Assembly (NCBI GenBank): GCA_024811115.1
Contig: JAKOGH010000498.1
Coordinates: 1-21,253 of the forward strand
Length of the DNA stretch: 21,253 nucleotides
Direction of reading: 5' to 3'
Source of the DNA: Terana coerulea
Lineage: Eukaryota; Basidiomycota; Agaricomycetes; Polyporales; Phanerochaetaceae
A model generated the notes under the pieces. The model made no database searches, was not told where the DNA came from, and worked only from the letters and a program-made list of their open reading frames with translations. Each line of letters begins with the position of its first letter. Position 1 is the first letter of the stretch. Below are positions 9,995 to 19,465 of this stretch, piece after piece. Both the position numbers and the translations under genes were made by a program.

Positions 9995-10772
9995 GTCGGG
10001 CGGCGAAAGCTGAACGAAATGCTGGAAGCCGAGTCGTCCCAGGTGGAGACTGCGAAAGAACGAAGAAGGCGAACAGTACAGACGGGGGTGGTGTCGCATC
10101 CTCGAGTTGACGAAAGTAAGACGGCCTTCAGCCGACAGAAGACACATGAACAAGGTAATGGAGACCGTCGACAACGTCAACTGTGGGCTGAAGGCAAGAA
10201 GTTCGCGGACCGCAAAGTGCTGGTTGACGAGACACCGGAAAGCGTATTTTCCTCGTCGTCCTCATCCTCGTTCTCGTGGCGGCTGATGCTGAAGACGTAC
10301 CGTCATCCATGGTTGCGATTTTGTTGCTTGCCGTCGACTTTGGCTGAGCTCGTCGCCGTCGGTGGTGGTGAGAAAGAAACTCTCAAACGTTGACCGCTTC
10401 AAAGCATTAAACCAGACGGACGCCAAACAAGACCAAACCGACTCGGGCGCCGATTGAGACGGCGGTTCACTATCGGCGTGGCCGGTTGACCAATGAGCTC
10501 ACCGTCCGCAACGTTGAAGCGGCACTAAAAAAGGCAATTAAAATAAGTGAAATCAGAGAATTCGTTGCGGACGTTGTAGACAAAGTCAAGCAAGCACACA
10601 GTCGCGTCAGGAGCGAGTTGAGCACTGCCGGAATAGACCGGCTCGCTAATTCCAGGTTCAGGGTCGCGGCGCGCCGGGCCCAACGAGCACCTCTTTTCCT
10701 CCACTCTCGCACCTCACCTCCCACCGCCGCTCTCCTCGTCGTCGAGCTCATCGAGCACACAAAATCATCATC
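9995..10772. promoter_or_regulatory. Divergent promoter region of the RRM gene and the COX subunit gene
   Basis: The RRM gene leaves leftward and the COX gene rightward from this 778-bp interval. A CCAAT box (10490-10494) lies 279 nt before the COX ATG. CCAAT is the site of the fungal HAP complex, which is known to control respiratory genes, but one pentamer is weak evidence. The stretch just before the COX ATG (10680-10750) is pyrimidine-rich, as is common at fungal starts. Open frames on both strands here look accidental. Confidence 0.4.
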
Positions 10773-11228
10773 ATGCGCACTCAGATGCTCGCCTCCGCTC
10801 TCCGCGCTCGTTCCGTTGCCGTCCGGGCGTCGCCCAAGCTCATCCGCCTCTCGTCCAGCGCACACGGACAAGAGACCTTCGAGTCCTTCACGGAGCGTTA
10901 TGTCAACTTCTTCCAGAGCGCAGAGGACCTCTTCGAAGTCCAGCGAGGACTGAACAACTGCTTCGCACACGACCTCGTTCCCGCCCCCGCCGTTGTTGAG
11001 GCTGCTCTGCGCGCTGCCCGACGTGTCGACGACTTCGCTACTGCAGTCCGGGTGTTCGAGGGTGTTCGGGAGAAGGTTGAGAACAAGCAGCAGTACCAGG
11101 CGTACTTGGAGGAGCTCAAGGGCATTCGGGAGGAGCTCGGTGCGCGCCTTCATTTACATAGGACTCGCCCCTCGGTTGCTAACCTTTTTACAGGGGTTGT
11201 CACTATGGAGGAGCTTTACAAGCACTGA
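10773..11228 (+). CDS. Cytochrome c oxidase subunit Va/Cox6 family, mitochondrial
   Basis: A nuclear-encoded structural subunit of respiratory complex IV on the matrix side of the inner mitochondrial membrane. Exons 10773-11139 and 11194-11228 give 133 aa. The first 28 or so residues are basic and hydroxylated with no acidic residue (MRTQMLASALRARSVAVRAS...), fitting a mitochondrial presequence. The body has the family pattern: FTERYVNFF, RGLNNCFAHDLVPAP, ALRAARRVDDFATAVRVFE, QYQAYLEELKGIREELG. The end is VVTMEELYKH. The intron (gtgcgc...ttttacag, 54 nt) is a multiple of three and has no stop, so an unspliced reading gives 151 aa. Splicing is preferred because the joined end, EELGVVTMEELYKH, agrees with the family's usual length and tail. 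I recognise it as Cox6-like (Cox5A in animals). Confidence 0.9.
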   Translation: MRTQMLASALRARSVAVRASPKLIRLSSSAHGQETFESFTERYVNFFQSAEDLFEVQRGLNNCFAHDLVPAPAVVEAALRAARRVDDFATAVRVFEGVREKVENKQQYQAYLEELKGIREELGARLHLHRTRPSVANLFTGVVTMEELYKH

Positions 11229-12119
11229 ATATGTTTTCAGTCATACTAGAATGTTGGTTTGAATACTATCCTACTGGATAACCACTGTATTAATCAAATG
11301 TTTGAATAGTGTTTAGTTTATGGACAGAATCCACACAATCGTTCCCAAAGATTTCAACGCTTTGAGCCGTATTTCGTCGGCCATCTCCATCCGTGGATCA
11401 TTCTCCTGCCTATGCCCCTGAAATCGTGCATATTTGCCATGAAAGCCACGATTCTTACATGCAGACATGTTGGCTGTTTTGCCGACAAGCAGATTGTGAC
11501 GCTTGCGCTGAACTTCGGTATGCGTCTTGGCCAAGTCTATTACTTATTTCAATTGCCTCTCCACCTACCTCACCCCCACAACGTTTCATCTCATGAACTT
11601 CTGACGAGCCGGACTCACGAGCCCCGTATAATTTCCATCCGCTCAGTATATACGCCGGCGCCATTCGGAGCGTATGTGCCCTGTCCGCAGAGTGCTCATT
11701 GCAAGCTGCACTGCACCCAAGATCTCAGCTAACAGCAATTACCCCCACACTCTTGAGCTATTTACTCTTTCGACTGCTTTATTATTCGACGTGTTCACTA
11801 GACTTACCGAAGATTGAGCTACCCATTGCCAGCGTTCGAGCAAGATGTTCGTGTCTCAGCGTAACGCATTGGTCATGAAGCCAACTGCTGTAGCTGGGCG
11901 GTGCCAGCGAAAAGACAGACCATGCACTTGAACATGCCCGAGGATTTTCTTTTGATTTTCCTGCGAAATGTGCACATAAGCGCTTTTCTATATTTTGACC
12001 GGTGCTCACGGTCCGCTGGCCGAGTGTGTGTCCTCTCCTCCGAGTCGCTGCGCTTGACAACGACCATATTGTTTTCCACTTCCTTCTCTACGCATCTACC
12101 TACTGTGCTGCTATTTGAC
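11229..12119. other. Intergenic region between the COX subunit and the ankyrin gene
   Basis: About 890 bp holding the 3' flank of the COX gene and the promoter of the ankyrin gene. A pyrimidine-rich stretch (12065-12115) precedes the ankyrin ATG. Open frames in all directions are short and show no family features. I see no tRNA or other RNA gene. Confidence 0.4.
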
Positions 12120-12985
12120 ATGTCTGAAGATACTAAGGGTGCGAGTCCCAGTAAGTTACATCGTTAACGGAGGAAGTGGAGTGCTGGACTTGCTGAAGAT
12201 TGGACTGCTCTGCCGCATAGATGAACGTCTCTTGGCTGCTGCGCGAGAGGATAACCAGGAATCACTGCTGGCTCTGTTCGAGGAGGGCGGCTTTGATATC
12301 AACTATCAGGATGGGTGCGCTTTGGAAGCTTAACGAGAGAGATGGTATGCTGATGGGGCAAAAGGCTAGGAAACACTGGTGCGTTCGAGCCATGCTTATG
12401 CACCTGAATACGCGGCCTCACAACACACAACGATTTGCTAGCACTACATTACGCGTGAGTATGTACTGTCTTTGACGAGAGTACAATCACTCTTGTTGAC
12501 CCCCATCAAGAGCTTCGCTAGGAAACACCGACGTACTTGAAGATATCCTCTCGCACGACGAATGCGACGTCGATCCAATCAATCGGATAGAGAAGGCGAC
12601 GCCGCTGCACCTTGCAGTGAAGATCAAAGACGCGGAGCTGAGAAAGTATGTCGTCGACAGTCTGCTGGATGCTGGCGCAGATACGTTGTGAGTGATTGAT
12701 CCCGCATGCGTCGGGTCGCCTTGGGTAATCTCATCTAATATGGCGGTGGACAGCATCAAGGACAAGAATGGCGAGACGGTCCTGGATCTCGTGCCTTCCA
12801 ATGACAAGGAGATCCTAACTCTGATCCGGAAAGCCCGTGCCCAAGCCAGCATTGCAAGGGAGGACGTCGTAGATGGTGCGGTCTTGTGCGCTGCTCTGTG
12901 TGGTGTTTTTGACTTAAGCATGCTTGCTGTAGATGACTCCGAAGGCGAGCCTGGCTCGGGCTCGGGCTCCGAAGAGGAAGACTAA
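12120..12985 (+). CDS. Small ankyrin-repeat protein with acidic tail (Yar1-like)
   Basis: Predicted 167 aa from seven exons: 12120-12150, 12221-12314, 12365-12378, 12442-12454, 12511-12687, 12754-12875 and 12933-12985; phases join throughout. After a short N-terminus (MSEDTKGASP) come ERLLAAAREDNQESLLALFE, then ankyrin repeats: DGLGNTALHYAASLGNTDVL, ATPLHLAVKI...LLDAGADTF and IKDKNGETVLDLV. The protein ends in a Ser/Asp/Glu-rich tail (DSEGEPGSGSGSEEED). Two exons are tiny (14 and 13 nt), yet both are needed to spell GLGNT-ALHYA. The last intron (57 nt) is in frame and stop-free, so it might be kept in some transcripts. Size, two to three repeats and the acidic tail resemble Yar1, the chaperone of ribosomal protein uS3 in yeast; this assignment is an inference. 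It converges on the HisRS gene, with only 183 bp between their stops. Confidence 0.75.
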
Positions 12986-13168
12986 ATCATAGCGGACTGC
13001 GCTGTAGACGGAAAGGAATTCTTGTAGACTATAATCCCGACATTAGAGCACCGAAGACATTGCTAGCATCGTACAGCCATGATGAATTATAGTCAACTAT
13101 CACAACAGCGTGTCTAGTATGGAGCTCTAATCGCTGAATAGGCACGTAGCAAATATGCCTGAGCGCAT

Positions 13169-15362
13169 CTACACGAGCCTGCCAGAAGACCAGCTCTGGA
13201 ATATATCAGAGCTCTTGATCCACTCAATGAGCTCCGCCCGCTTGATTTTCGTGCCCTGGTCTGCCAACCGCACCTTGCGCTTCTCTCCATCAACAAACTC
13301 CCACCGCTGTTCCTTGACAGTGATGAGGCCCTCCTTGAGCTCGTCGCCGCCGAGAATGATCGCGAAAGGTACTTCATCCTTCTCGCCAGCAGCAAACTGC
13401 GCCGGCAGCTTGGGCTTGTTCTTAAACAAGTAATCGCTCTAGAATGACGGATACGCGTCGGCTGCTGCTTCAACTCGGATAAAGGGTAAGGAGCACGCAC
13501 CTTGATGCCAGCTTCGCGCAATTCCTTCACCAGCCGCACGCGCTCCGTCAGCAACCCATCGCCCGCCGCCATCACGTACACCATCGTGTCCTTGCTCCTC
13601 ATCCCGCGCTCGACCCACTTCGGCCACACGATCGCGAAGATCCTGTCCAGCCCGATGCTGATGCCCACACAGGGCAGCTGCGGGGATTTCTTGCCCTCGG
13701 CGGAGGCAGCAGCGGTGAACATGCCGACGAGGTTGTCGTATCGTCCACCTGCGGCGATGGAGCCCACGCCCACGGAGGACTCGTCGACCTCCTCTTCCTC
13801 ACCATCCGCTGCAGGCTTCTTTGACTTCTTCTTCGGTGCGGGAGGCGCAGCCGGGTCGGCCACGCTCGATGTAGAAGGCTGCGAAGAGGAGGACGCGAAG
13901 GCGTCGGCGGAGTTGAAGCCTGGTGGGGCGGAGGCTTCCACGATGGCTTCGTAGATGATACCGGTGTAGTAGTCGAGGCCTCGGGCAAGTGACATGTCGA
14001 ATGAGATCTGAGCAGGCCGCACAAACTTAGTAGAGAATAACGGCCGACAGTGGACCACGGACCTTGTCGACCACTTGGTAGGCTTCGAGGTAGGTGAACA
14101 GGATTCCCATCTCCTCAATGCCAAGCTTCGCGTTTGGGTTAGCCATTAGCGCCTCGTCTGCACGCAACTGCTCGAGAAGAGCCGGGCCGCCCTTGTGCTT
14201 CACGTATTCGCCAATTTTATCTGCTACGGCAGCATCCAGGCCCTTCTCATCCGTCATCTCCTTCTTTACATCCGCCCATGCCATCTAAGGTAGTGTTAGA
14301 CTTGTAGATTTAATGCTCGCTGTGGGTGAACACACCTTGTCCAGCTTGTCAACCGCGGAGGATATCGTACGGATTTTGTCGGTCGGCACTCCGCATACCT
14401 CGAAGATACCGTCGAGAATTTTCCTGTGGTTAAGCTGAGGAGTCATTAGAGATATCCCATGGTAATATTACAGGAAAGCATGCCTTAATGGCGAACTCGC
14501 CGACTTCAAGTTTCGTTAAAATTGTGCACACCAAGCTGATAATCTCAGCATCTGGAATCATTGGGTCCCAAGAGCCCGCGATGTCAAAGTCCTAGTGCGC
14601 TGTCATTGATACCTCTCTAGAAACACAACACGAGACACGTACTGCTTGAGAAAATTCACGCATCCGGCCCTTCGACATCACCGGGTTATCTCTCCTGTAG
14701 ACCTTGCCGACCTGCCAGAGCTTCGCCTGGGTATTCATGGCACCGTTCATCGCAAGGTGTCTTGCCAGCGGTACAGTGTGGTCATAACGCAGTGCAAGCT
14801 CTTCGCCACCCTGGTCCTTCAAGTCGAAGATAAGCTTGGCGTCTTCACCGTATTTGCCGGCCAGGATCTCCTTCCGCTCGAAGATGGGCGTGTCGAGGCA
14901 GCTGCCACCGTAGGTCGTGAAACACTCCTTGACGATCCGCTCGACGTACTCCCGGCAGTGCATCTCGCCGGGACCATAGTCACGGGTACCCTACAGCACG
15001 GTACGGTAGGCTGGTAAGCTTGAGTGCTGGTAGTCAAACGTGTGGACCGTGCGCACCTTCGCCGTCTTCAACAAAATCCGCTCCCTCTTCTTCCCTCCAT
15101 CTTTCGATGATCCAGAGAGCTGCCCGAGAGCTCTCTTCAGCTCTCCCAGCTTCTTCTTTGCTTCCTCCTGGATTGAAACCTCGGCCTGCTGCTTGCGCAG
15201 GTCGTTCACGAGTGCATTCTGTTGGGCAATCTCCTGGTTGAGGGACTCAGCCGTGGCCATTGTGCTTGCGTGTCGTAGAGGTGGTGGTCGTACTGGTATA
15301 AGGATGTGGTAACCAGGTAATCGATGGGGCAGTGAGGTTCGGCGGACCGCCTGTAAAAGCAT
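13169..15362 (-). CDS. HTS1: Histidyl-tRNA synthetase, probable dual mitochondrial/cytosolic
   Basis: Charges tRNA-His with histidine; class II synthetase. Exons (right to left): 15362-15057, 14990-14643, 14591-14484, 14434-14336, 14284-14063, 14007-13501 and 13438-13169, giving 619 aa from the first ATG. A second in-frame ATG at 15260 (MATAESLNQ) would give 585 aa. The 34 residues between the two starts are rich in Arg, His and Pro with no acidic residue, as in a mitochondrial presequence. A WHEP-like helix pair ([20 protein letters not shown]...) follows. Class II motif 2 is [20 protein letters not shown]. HisRS signatures are [10 protein letters not shown] (about 368-377) and [13 protein letters not shown] (about 446-458); motif 3 is SIGLDRIF. 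The anticodon-binding domain forms the C-terminus. Between the two signatures is a long Ser/Pro/Lys/Glu-rich insert (about 386-440). One intron (14435-14483) uses a GC donor. The symbol follows yeast naming. Confidence 0.9.
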
Positions 15363-15506
15363 ACAAACGTCCTGTAGAGATGAAGTTCTTGCGAAATCGT
15401 GAGTGACTCTGAAACTGATAGCTTCATCTAATCTTATCTCTGAGTGATTTGAATGCCGGCTCGGCAGGCCGAGCGATGGGAGGGACGTCTCAGAAATAAA
15501 AGAAGG

Positions 15507-15715
15507 TACAGTGTCTTGCAGGAAAAAGTGCAGTCAGGCGATTTTTCACGTTGTTTGTTCCGCACAAATTTTTGCCTTATAAGGTTGGGATGATGGGCCA
15601 GAAAGGACCAGTCCCTGGGCGAGACCGTCGGGGTTACTTCATAAGGCAAAAGTTTGTGCGGTACAAACAATGCGAAAATATCGCCCGACTGCACTTTTTC
15701 CTGCAAGACACTGTA
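15507..15715. mobile_element. Palindromic MITE with TA target duplication (Tc1/mariner-like ends)
   Basis: A 205-bp element (15509-15713) begins CAGTGTCTTGCAGG and ends CCTGCAAGACACTG. It is bounded by TA on both sides (15507-15508, 15714-15715). The arms, about 72 bp (15509-15580 and 15641-15713), are nearly perfect inverted complements with several mismatches, around a 60-nt loop. It has no transposase. TA duplication plus CAGTG ends fits non-autonomous Tc1/mariner elements. A mobile MITE is inferred from structure only, as no second copy is present here. It lies 145 bp upstream of the HisRS ATG and could affect that promoter. Confidence 0.75.
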
Positions 15716-16118
15716 GTTCGTACAAGGAATTAATGCTGCATTTTTAGACGATAGGAACACGCTCGCATGAGGCATGCCGAATTCTCATTTCGCTCTTAGG
15801 CAAAGCCTTTGTGGCGGCCACGTGGAGTCGCGCGCTGCACTCGAACGTTTTGTTGTGTCGCACTCAACCCCTGGCCGTACTCTCAGGCCGTACCTGCACT
15901 TACGTTTCAATGCTCAGCCAAAGTACTTGAATTTCAGTGTCTCTACACCATTTGAATTCGCAAGCGGGCCAGAATGCCTTGAACTGTGTTCCAGGAAGCG
16001 TCGTGTCGTTGTAAGTAGGTCCATCGTACTGTAACAGTGCTGGCCAGTCAATCCCGAATCATAATCTATCGTGCGGCCGGAAAATAGGAGCTGGGGAAAG
16101 GATGTAACAGCTAAATCC
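15716..16118. other. Intergenic region between the MITE and peptidase copy 4
   Basis: This is the 3' flank of peptidase copy 4 (which ends at 16119 on the - strand) up to the MITE. An open frame at 15774-16034 has no recognisable feature. Nothing else is supported. Confidence 0.4.
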
Positions 16119-17922
16119 TCAATTCGTCGTTGCGTCAGTGAAAGACGTGGTGGCGAATCCGACTTGAGAGTTGCCCGCGTCGTAGACGAAGTAGAAGCGC
16201 TCCAGCCAGGCAAACCCGTTGATGAAGTCCAACCCTTCACCGGAGTCAGACCCAATATCGCTGACAATGAGGTAGATAGAATCGGCATTTCCGCCAATCG
16301 CCGTGTTGAGCTAATGCGATATCATCAGTTGTGTCTGAGGGCCACTGCAGACAGTGTATGGGGAACGCTCACTGCACGGGGCCACAGCTGAGCATTCGCG
16401 GTAAATTCGTAGGTTTGCTGTATAGAATTCCTGTTGGCGCCAGATATGCAAAATCATGTGTATAGACACTCACATCGCCAATGTGGAAGAACAGGCTTTG
16501 CAGGTCGGCGAATTGGTCCGGGGTGATGGTTAGAAGTCCTGTGGTCTCATCAGGAACGGCACCGGTTATCTGCTGATATGTGGCAAGAGCATCTACGGTA
16601 ACTCTAGTTCAGAGAAGAGCAGTCTGTTGCACACAATCACCTACCCGAGGCAATAAGAAGAAGGGTAGTACCCGTATCGACGATACCGGCGGTTTCTGCG
16701 AGTATAGAAGTGCCAGCTGAGCCGTATGTGATTGATTGGTCGATCCCGACGAACTCGCTTGCTGGAGCGGTGGAGGTGATTGGCCTACAAACACAGTATT
16801 TCAGCGGTATGCTCTTGCAAGCAGGTGGGTAGCAACGTACACGAAGTTCAGGTCGCCGGTGAATTTGCTGGAATCCACTCCTCCGAAACTTAGCTCTCCA
16901 TTTGTGACGGAGATAGAAGTCGTAGGCTCGAACGAGATCCCTATTTCTTTGCTATCCAGCAAACCGAGTGCGAACGCATTGTCAAGGACGGTGGGAACGG
17001 CGCTACCGCTGGAGGTCGTCCCTACGTCATTATGAGCGAGAGCAGTCGGGTTATACAAGCCACACGGCAGCTCACCTTCAGTAAGGTCCGTGGGACCGAT
17101 TCTGTTGACTGGCGCGTGAGTAATACTGCGGCATGGAAAGGACGAAGTTTGTTCACCCTAAAATGCCGTCGACACCCTGAAATCCTTCAGCGAATTCGGC
17201 AGCGCCAATAGATTGCTGAGGAATAAGCAGACCGCCGCCCAGATCGACTGTGTCGATGAACTCCTCCCCTAAATGCAGATATATCAAATGTGTATCAATT
17301 TACCTGAAGCGGTTACCAAACTCACCGAAAAAGAGACCTGAACCGTATTCAACGAACTGGAACGACGTTCAGCGTTGTTAGATACAACGACATCTCCGAT
17401 ACCACACACCACTTCGTCCCCTGTGTCCGTGGAAGAGTTTGTAGGAGTGTACGTTGTGTCAGCACCCACCAGGTATTCGAGCTCCCTGTATCAACAAGGA
17501 GGTTGACTTCATAGCGACATTTCAGTTCAAGCTCGAAAGGAGCGACAGCGTGACAGCTTACAGGTCGTTGGAGGGCTGCCAACATTGACCTAAAGGTTAT
17601 CAAGAGAATAAAACGTAAGAAATCAGCGTATAGTCGGCCATTCGGACAAAATGCGTACCGCTGCCGTATAAGTGACTACTCCATTGGTTACGGGAACCGG
17701 AACAACAGCATCTTGACTTGCTGGCTTGTGCGCGGCTCTGTCGGCACTCTTGTTCTTCAGATGTCTCGCCCTGCCCTGGTCAAGCTCCAGCACCGATTGG
17801 CCGCCAGTAATGTTGAAGCGCCGCGCAAGCGGGATGGTGATCGGGCTCTTCCGCACGGTGAGCACGGGAGAGGCCGAGGCGAAGAGCGCAAGGGATACTG
17901 TGACAAGCAGCTGAGAAAGCAT
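16119..17922 (-). pseudogene. A1 aspartic peptidase (polyporopepsin-like), copy 4, with one frameshift
   Basis: Exons (right to left): 17922-17659, 17589-17562, 17506-17410, 17356-17326, 17268-17157, 17101-17076, 17021-16841, 16784-16645, 16592-16474, 16417-16373 and 16310-16119. The start at 17922 (MLSQLLVTVSLALFASASP) gives a first exon of 264 nt, exactly as in copies 2 and 3; an upstream ATG at 17940 is in frame. The propeptide is SPITIPLARRFN...DQGRARHLK. The active sites DTGSSNTW and DTGT and the flap VEYGSG are all present. The only lesion is in exon 3: after DTGSSNTW the sequence is one base short, so the GADTTYTPTNSS frame is not reached (about 17463-17473). The sum is 1235 nt, one less than a whole reading frame. 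This is a single-base deletion in a young pseudogene, or a sequencing error in an otherwise working gene. The orientation is opposite to copies 1-3. Confidence 0.85.
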
Positions 17923-17976
17923 GGCTGAAGAGGAGAGCACTGTTGGAGCTGATCGTCAGACGAGCGCATTCCTCTC

Positions 17977-17983
17977 TTATATA
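17977..17983 (-). promoter_or_regulatory. TATA box of peptidase copy 4
   Basis: On the minus strand this reads TATATAA, 61 nt before the ATG at 17922. It is the strongest core-promoter signal in this part of the window. Confidence 0.55.
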
Positions 17984-18079
17984 TGGACTATCTCGCTCAC
18001 TTCCGAGCGCGCTGGACACGCCGTGGGAGGCCATGTAAGCCATGAGATTTGGCTACCAGCGGCCATCGCGTGTACATAC

Positions 18080-18250
18080 GTCTTCATACGATGAAATCAT
18101 GTAGCTTGCTGCAATCCAAGGAATCCAAGGAAGGGATGCCAGGAAGAACGCATTCTGTCCAGAGAAGCAGCTGTTAATGAGCCTGAAGGAGTGATAAGCC
18201 GTTCTGCTGACCTGGATGGTTTGATCGTCCCACACGGACGGCTGACAGGT
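18080..18250 (-). pseudogene. Minus-strand exon pair encoding an aromatic, hydrophobic segment; unidentified
   Basis: Two coding-like exons (18250-18212 and 18154-18080) join in phase across a good 57-nt intron (gtcagc...ctggacag). They read QPSVWDDQTIQ then NAFFLASLPWIPWIAASYMI followed by SSYED, where another donor-like gtatgt begins at 18079. The hydrophobic run with two PWI motifs resembles a membrane segment. No convincing start, stop or further exon is found: the side past 18079 is the promoter of peptidase copy 4. Probably a fragment of a larger gene. The family is not recognised. Confidence 0.35.
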
Positions 18251-18394
18251 CCAGAGATAAGAGGATTTTCTACGGGCTGGGATTAGACAACGTAGCATCA
18301 TGTTAGCGGTATGGTGCATAAGCTAACCGGTGATGTAGCTTATATGGCTGTACACTTGATGGATATGGCGGCCCTTCTGCACATTTAATAGACG

Positions 18395-18549
18395 CCGTAA
18401 CTAAGTTGAAACTCAGCGTAAACAGCAGTAACAAACCGTAACTGATCGACCGTAACTAACTTGTGACTCCGCCGTAACTCTCATCAGCTCGCCGGAATTG
18501 CGCTCACTGACCGTAACTCTACCGTAACTCATGCATCCTCGCCGTAACT
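18395..18549. repeat. Array of seven CCGTAACT octamers
   Basis: Exact copies start at 18395, 18436, 18450, 18472, 18511, 18522 and 18542, all in the same orientation, with gaps of 41, 14, 22, 39, 11 and 20 nt. Near-matches (gcgtaaac at 18416, cagtaaca at 18425) lie between. The spacing is irregular, so this is not a tandem repeat of a longer unit; it looks like clustered protein-binding sites. It stands just upstream of a possible + strand start (18604) and about 145 nt from the start of the minus-strand exon pair. I do not know the binding factor. Confidence 0.75.
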
Positions 18550-18603
18550 TTGCTCGGTGCTACCCTACCGTCTTTCCCGTACACAATCCTCCTATGTGAT
18601 ATA

Positions 18604-19264
18604 ATGGCATCCCGACCTTATCTCAAGAGTCTCCCACTTCTCGCTGTGTGCAAAGCTACGGCCTACATCGACCCATCGCTGGTGGTCCCGCCGCGTCCCT
18701 TACGACTTAGTCACTCATCTACAATATCGCATTCTGGCTCGATTCTCTGCAGCGCTGTTCTGTCCAACCCAATGCTTGCACTCCGTCGGACTTGGATGAA
18801 GATGACAGTATCATGAAGTGGGATTATGTACCGGCTACTGCACACCCTCACACAGGACAGGAAGATCTCGTGAGTTTACACCCGACTTTCCTCGTAACTA
18901 CCACTTACTCTGGGCCCCTAGACTAGAAAACTGGCAGTCGGGCCTGTGCAAGCAATACCTCAGACGTGACCCTGGCGCAAACCCTCTGGGCCCTGAGCCA
19001 CAAGCTCCGTCGTATCGACCTTCCCGCGACCCCGAAACCCCTGTTGAAGATGAGCCACAGAACGACGCCGGCACTCCCGCGGATGCGACGGAAAACGGGG
19101 AATCGTCTCAAGCTGCTAATGGCCAGGATGCACAGCATGCGGAGGCATCTGCGAGCACCCCAAAAGACGAAGGTGCCAAGGATGTGGAGATGGGAGAGGC
19201 TTGGTTCGGACGGGGCAGTGGGCGTGTGCCTATGAGAGCAGGAAAGGAAGCTGTATCACAGCTT
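18604..19264 (+). other. Possible gene or relic encoding an acidic protein; unidentified
   Basis: Coding-like pieces: an ATG at 18604 (MASRPYLKSLPLLA) may splice from gtgtgc to the acceptor cttag ending at 18710, giving SLIYNIAFWLDSLQ and on to SDLDEDDSIMKWDYVPATAH (to 18868). After a second intron (gtgagt, 18869) the reading is ambiguous. A frame with RDPETPVEDEPQNDAG and STPKDEGAKDVEMGEAW is strongly Asp/Glu/Ala-biased, like a disordered tail. An overlapping frame with TLAQTLWALSHKLRRIDLPA also looks coding-like. No single model joins all pieces, so it may be a damaged gene or one with splice sites I misjudge. A possible donor after SQLG is at 19265. Confidence 0.3.
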
Positions 19265-19465
19265 GGTGAGTGTTCCATTCCTTGATAGGGCTGTGGATGG
19301 GAGACGATTCAGGACCGGGACGATGAAGACCAATATGCACTCCGAGTCAGGCTGTGCGCTTTCCAGCTTGGGCTCCCTGTTCTCTCTTGCTCTCGCTTGA
19401 CTTACATGCTCTGTGGCCTGCAGGCTTGTACATGTATGATGCGTTATGTGGCGCTCAAGTGAGCG

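Noticed and set aside
10470..11153. Minus open frame of 227 codons antisense to the COX gene
   Set aside because: The sense strand encodes a clear Cox6/Va protein; the antisense frame is a composition shadow.
13502..13954. Plus open frame antisense to HisRS (150 codons)
   Set aside because: The opposite strand carries HisRS signature motifs; this frame has none.
14026..14062. A 37-nt HisRS intron ending at ctactaag
   Set aside because: Using the later acceptor ctgctcag gives a 55-nt intron and joins VVDK directly to [10 protein letters not shown], as in other HisRS proteins.
15434..15775. Minus open frame of 113 codons across the palindrome
   Set aside because: It is created by the two inverted arms of the MITE; no family features.
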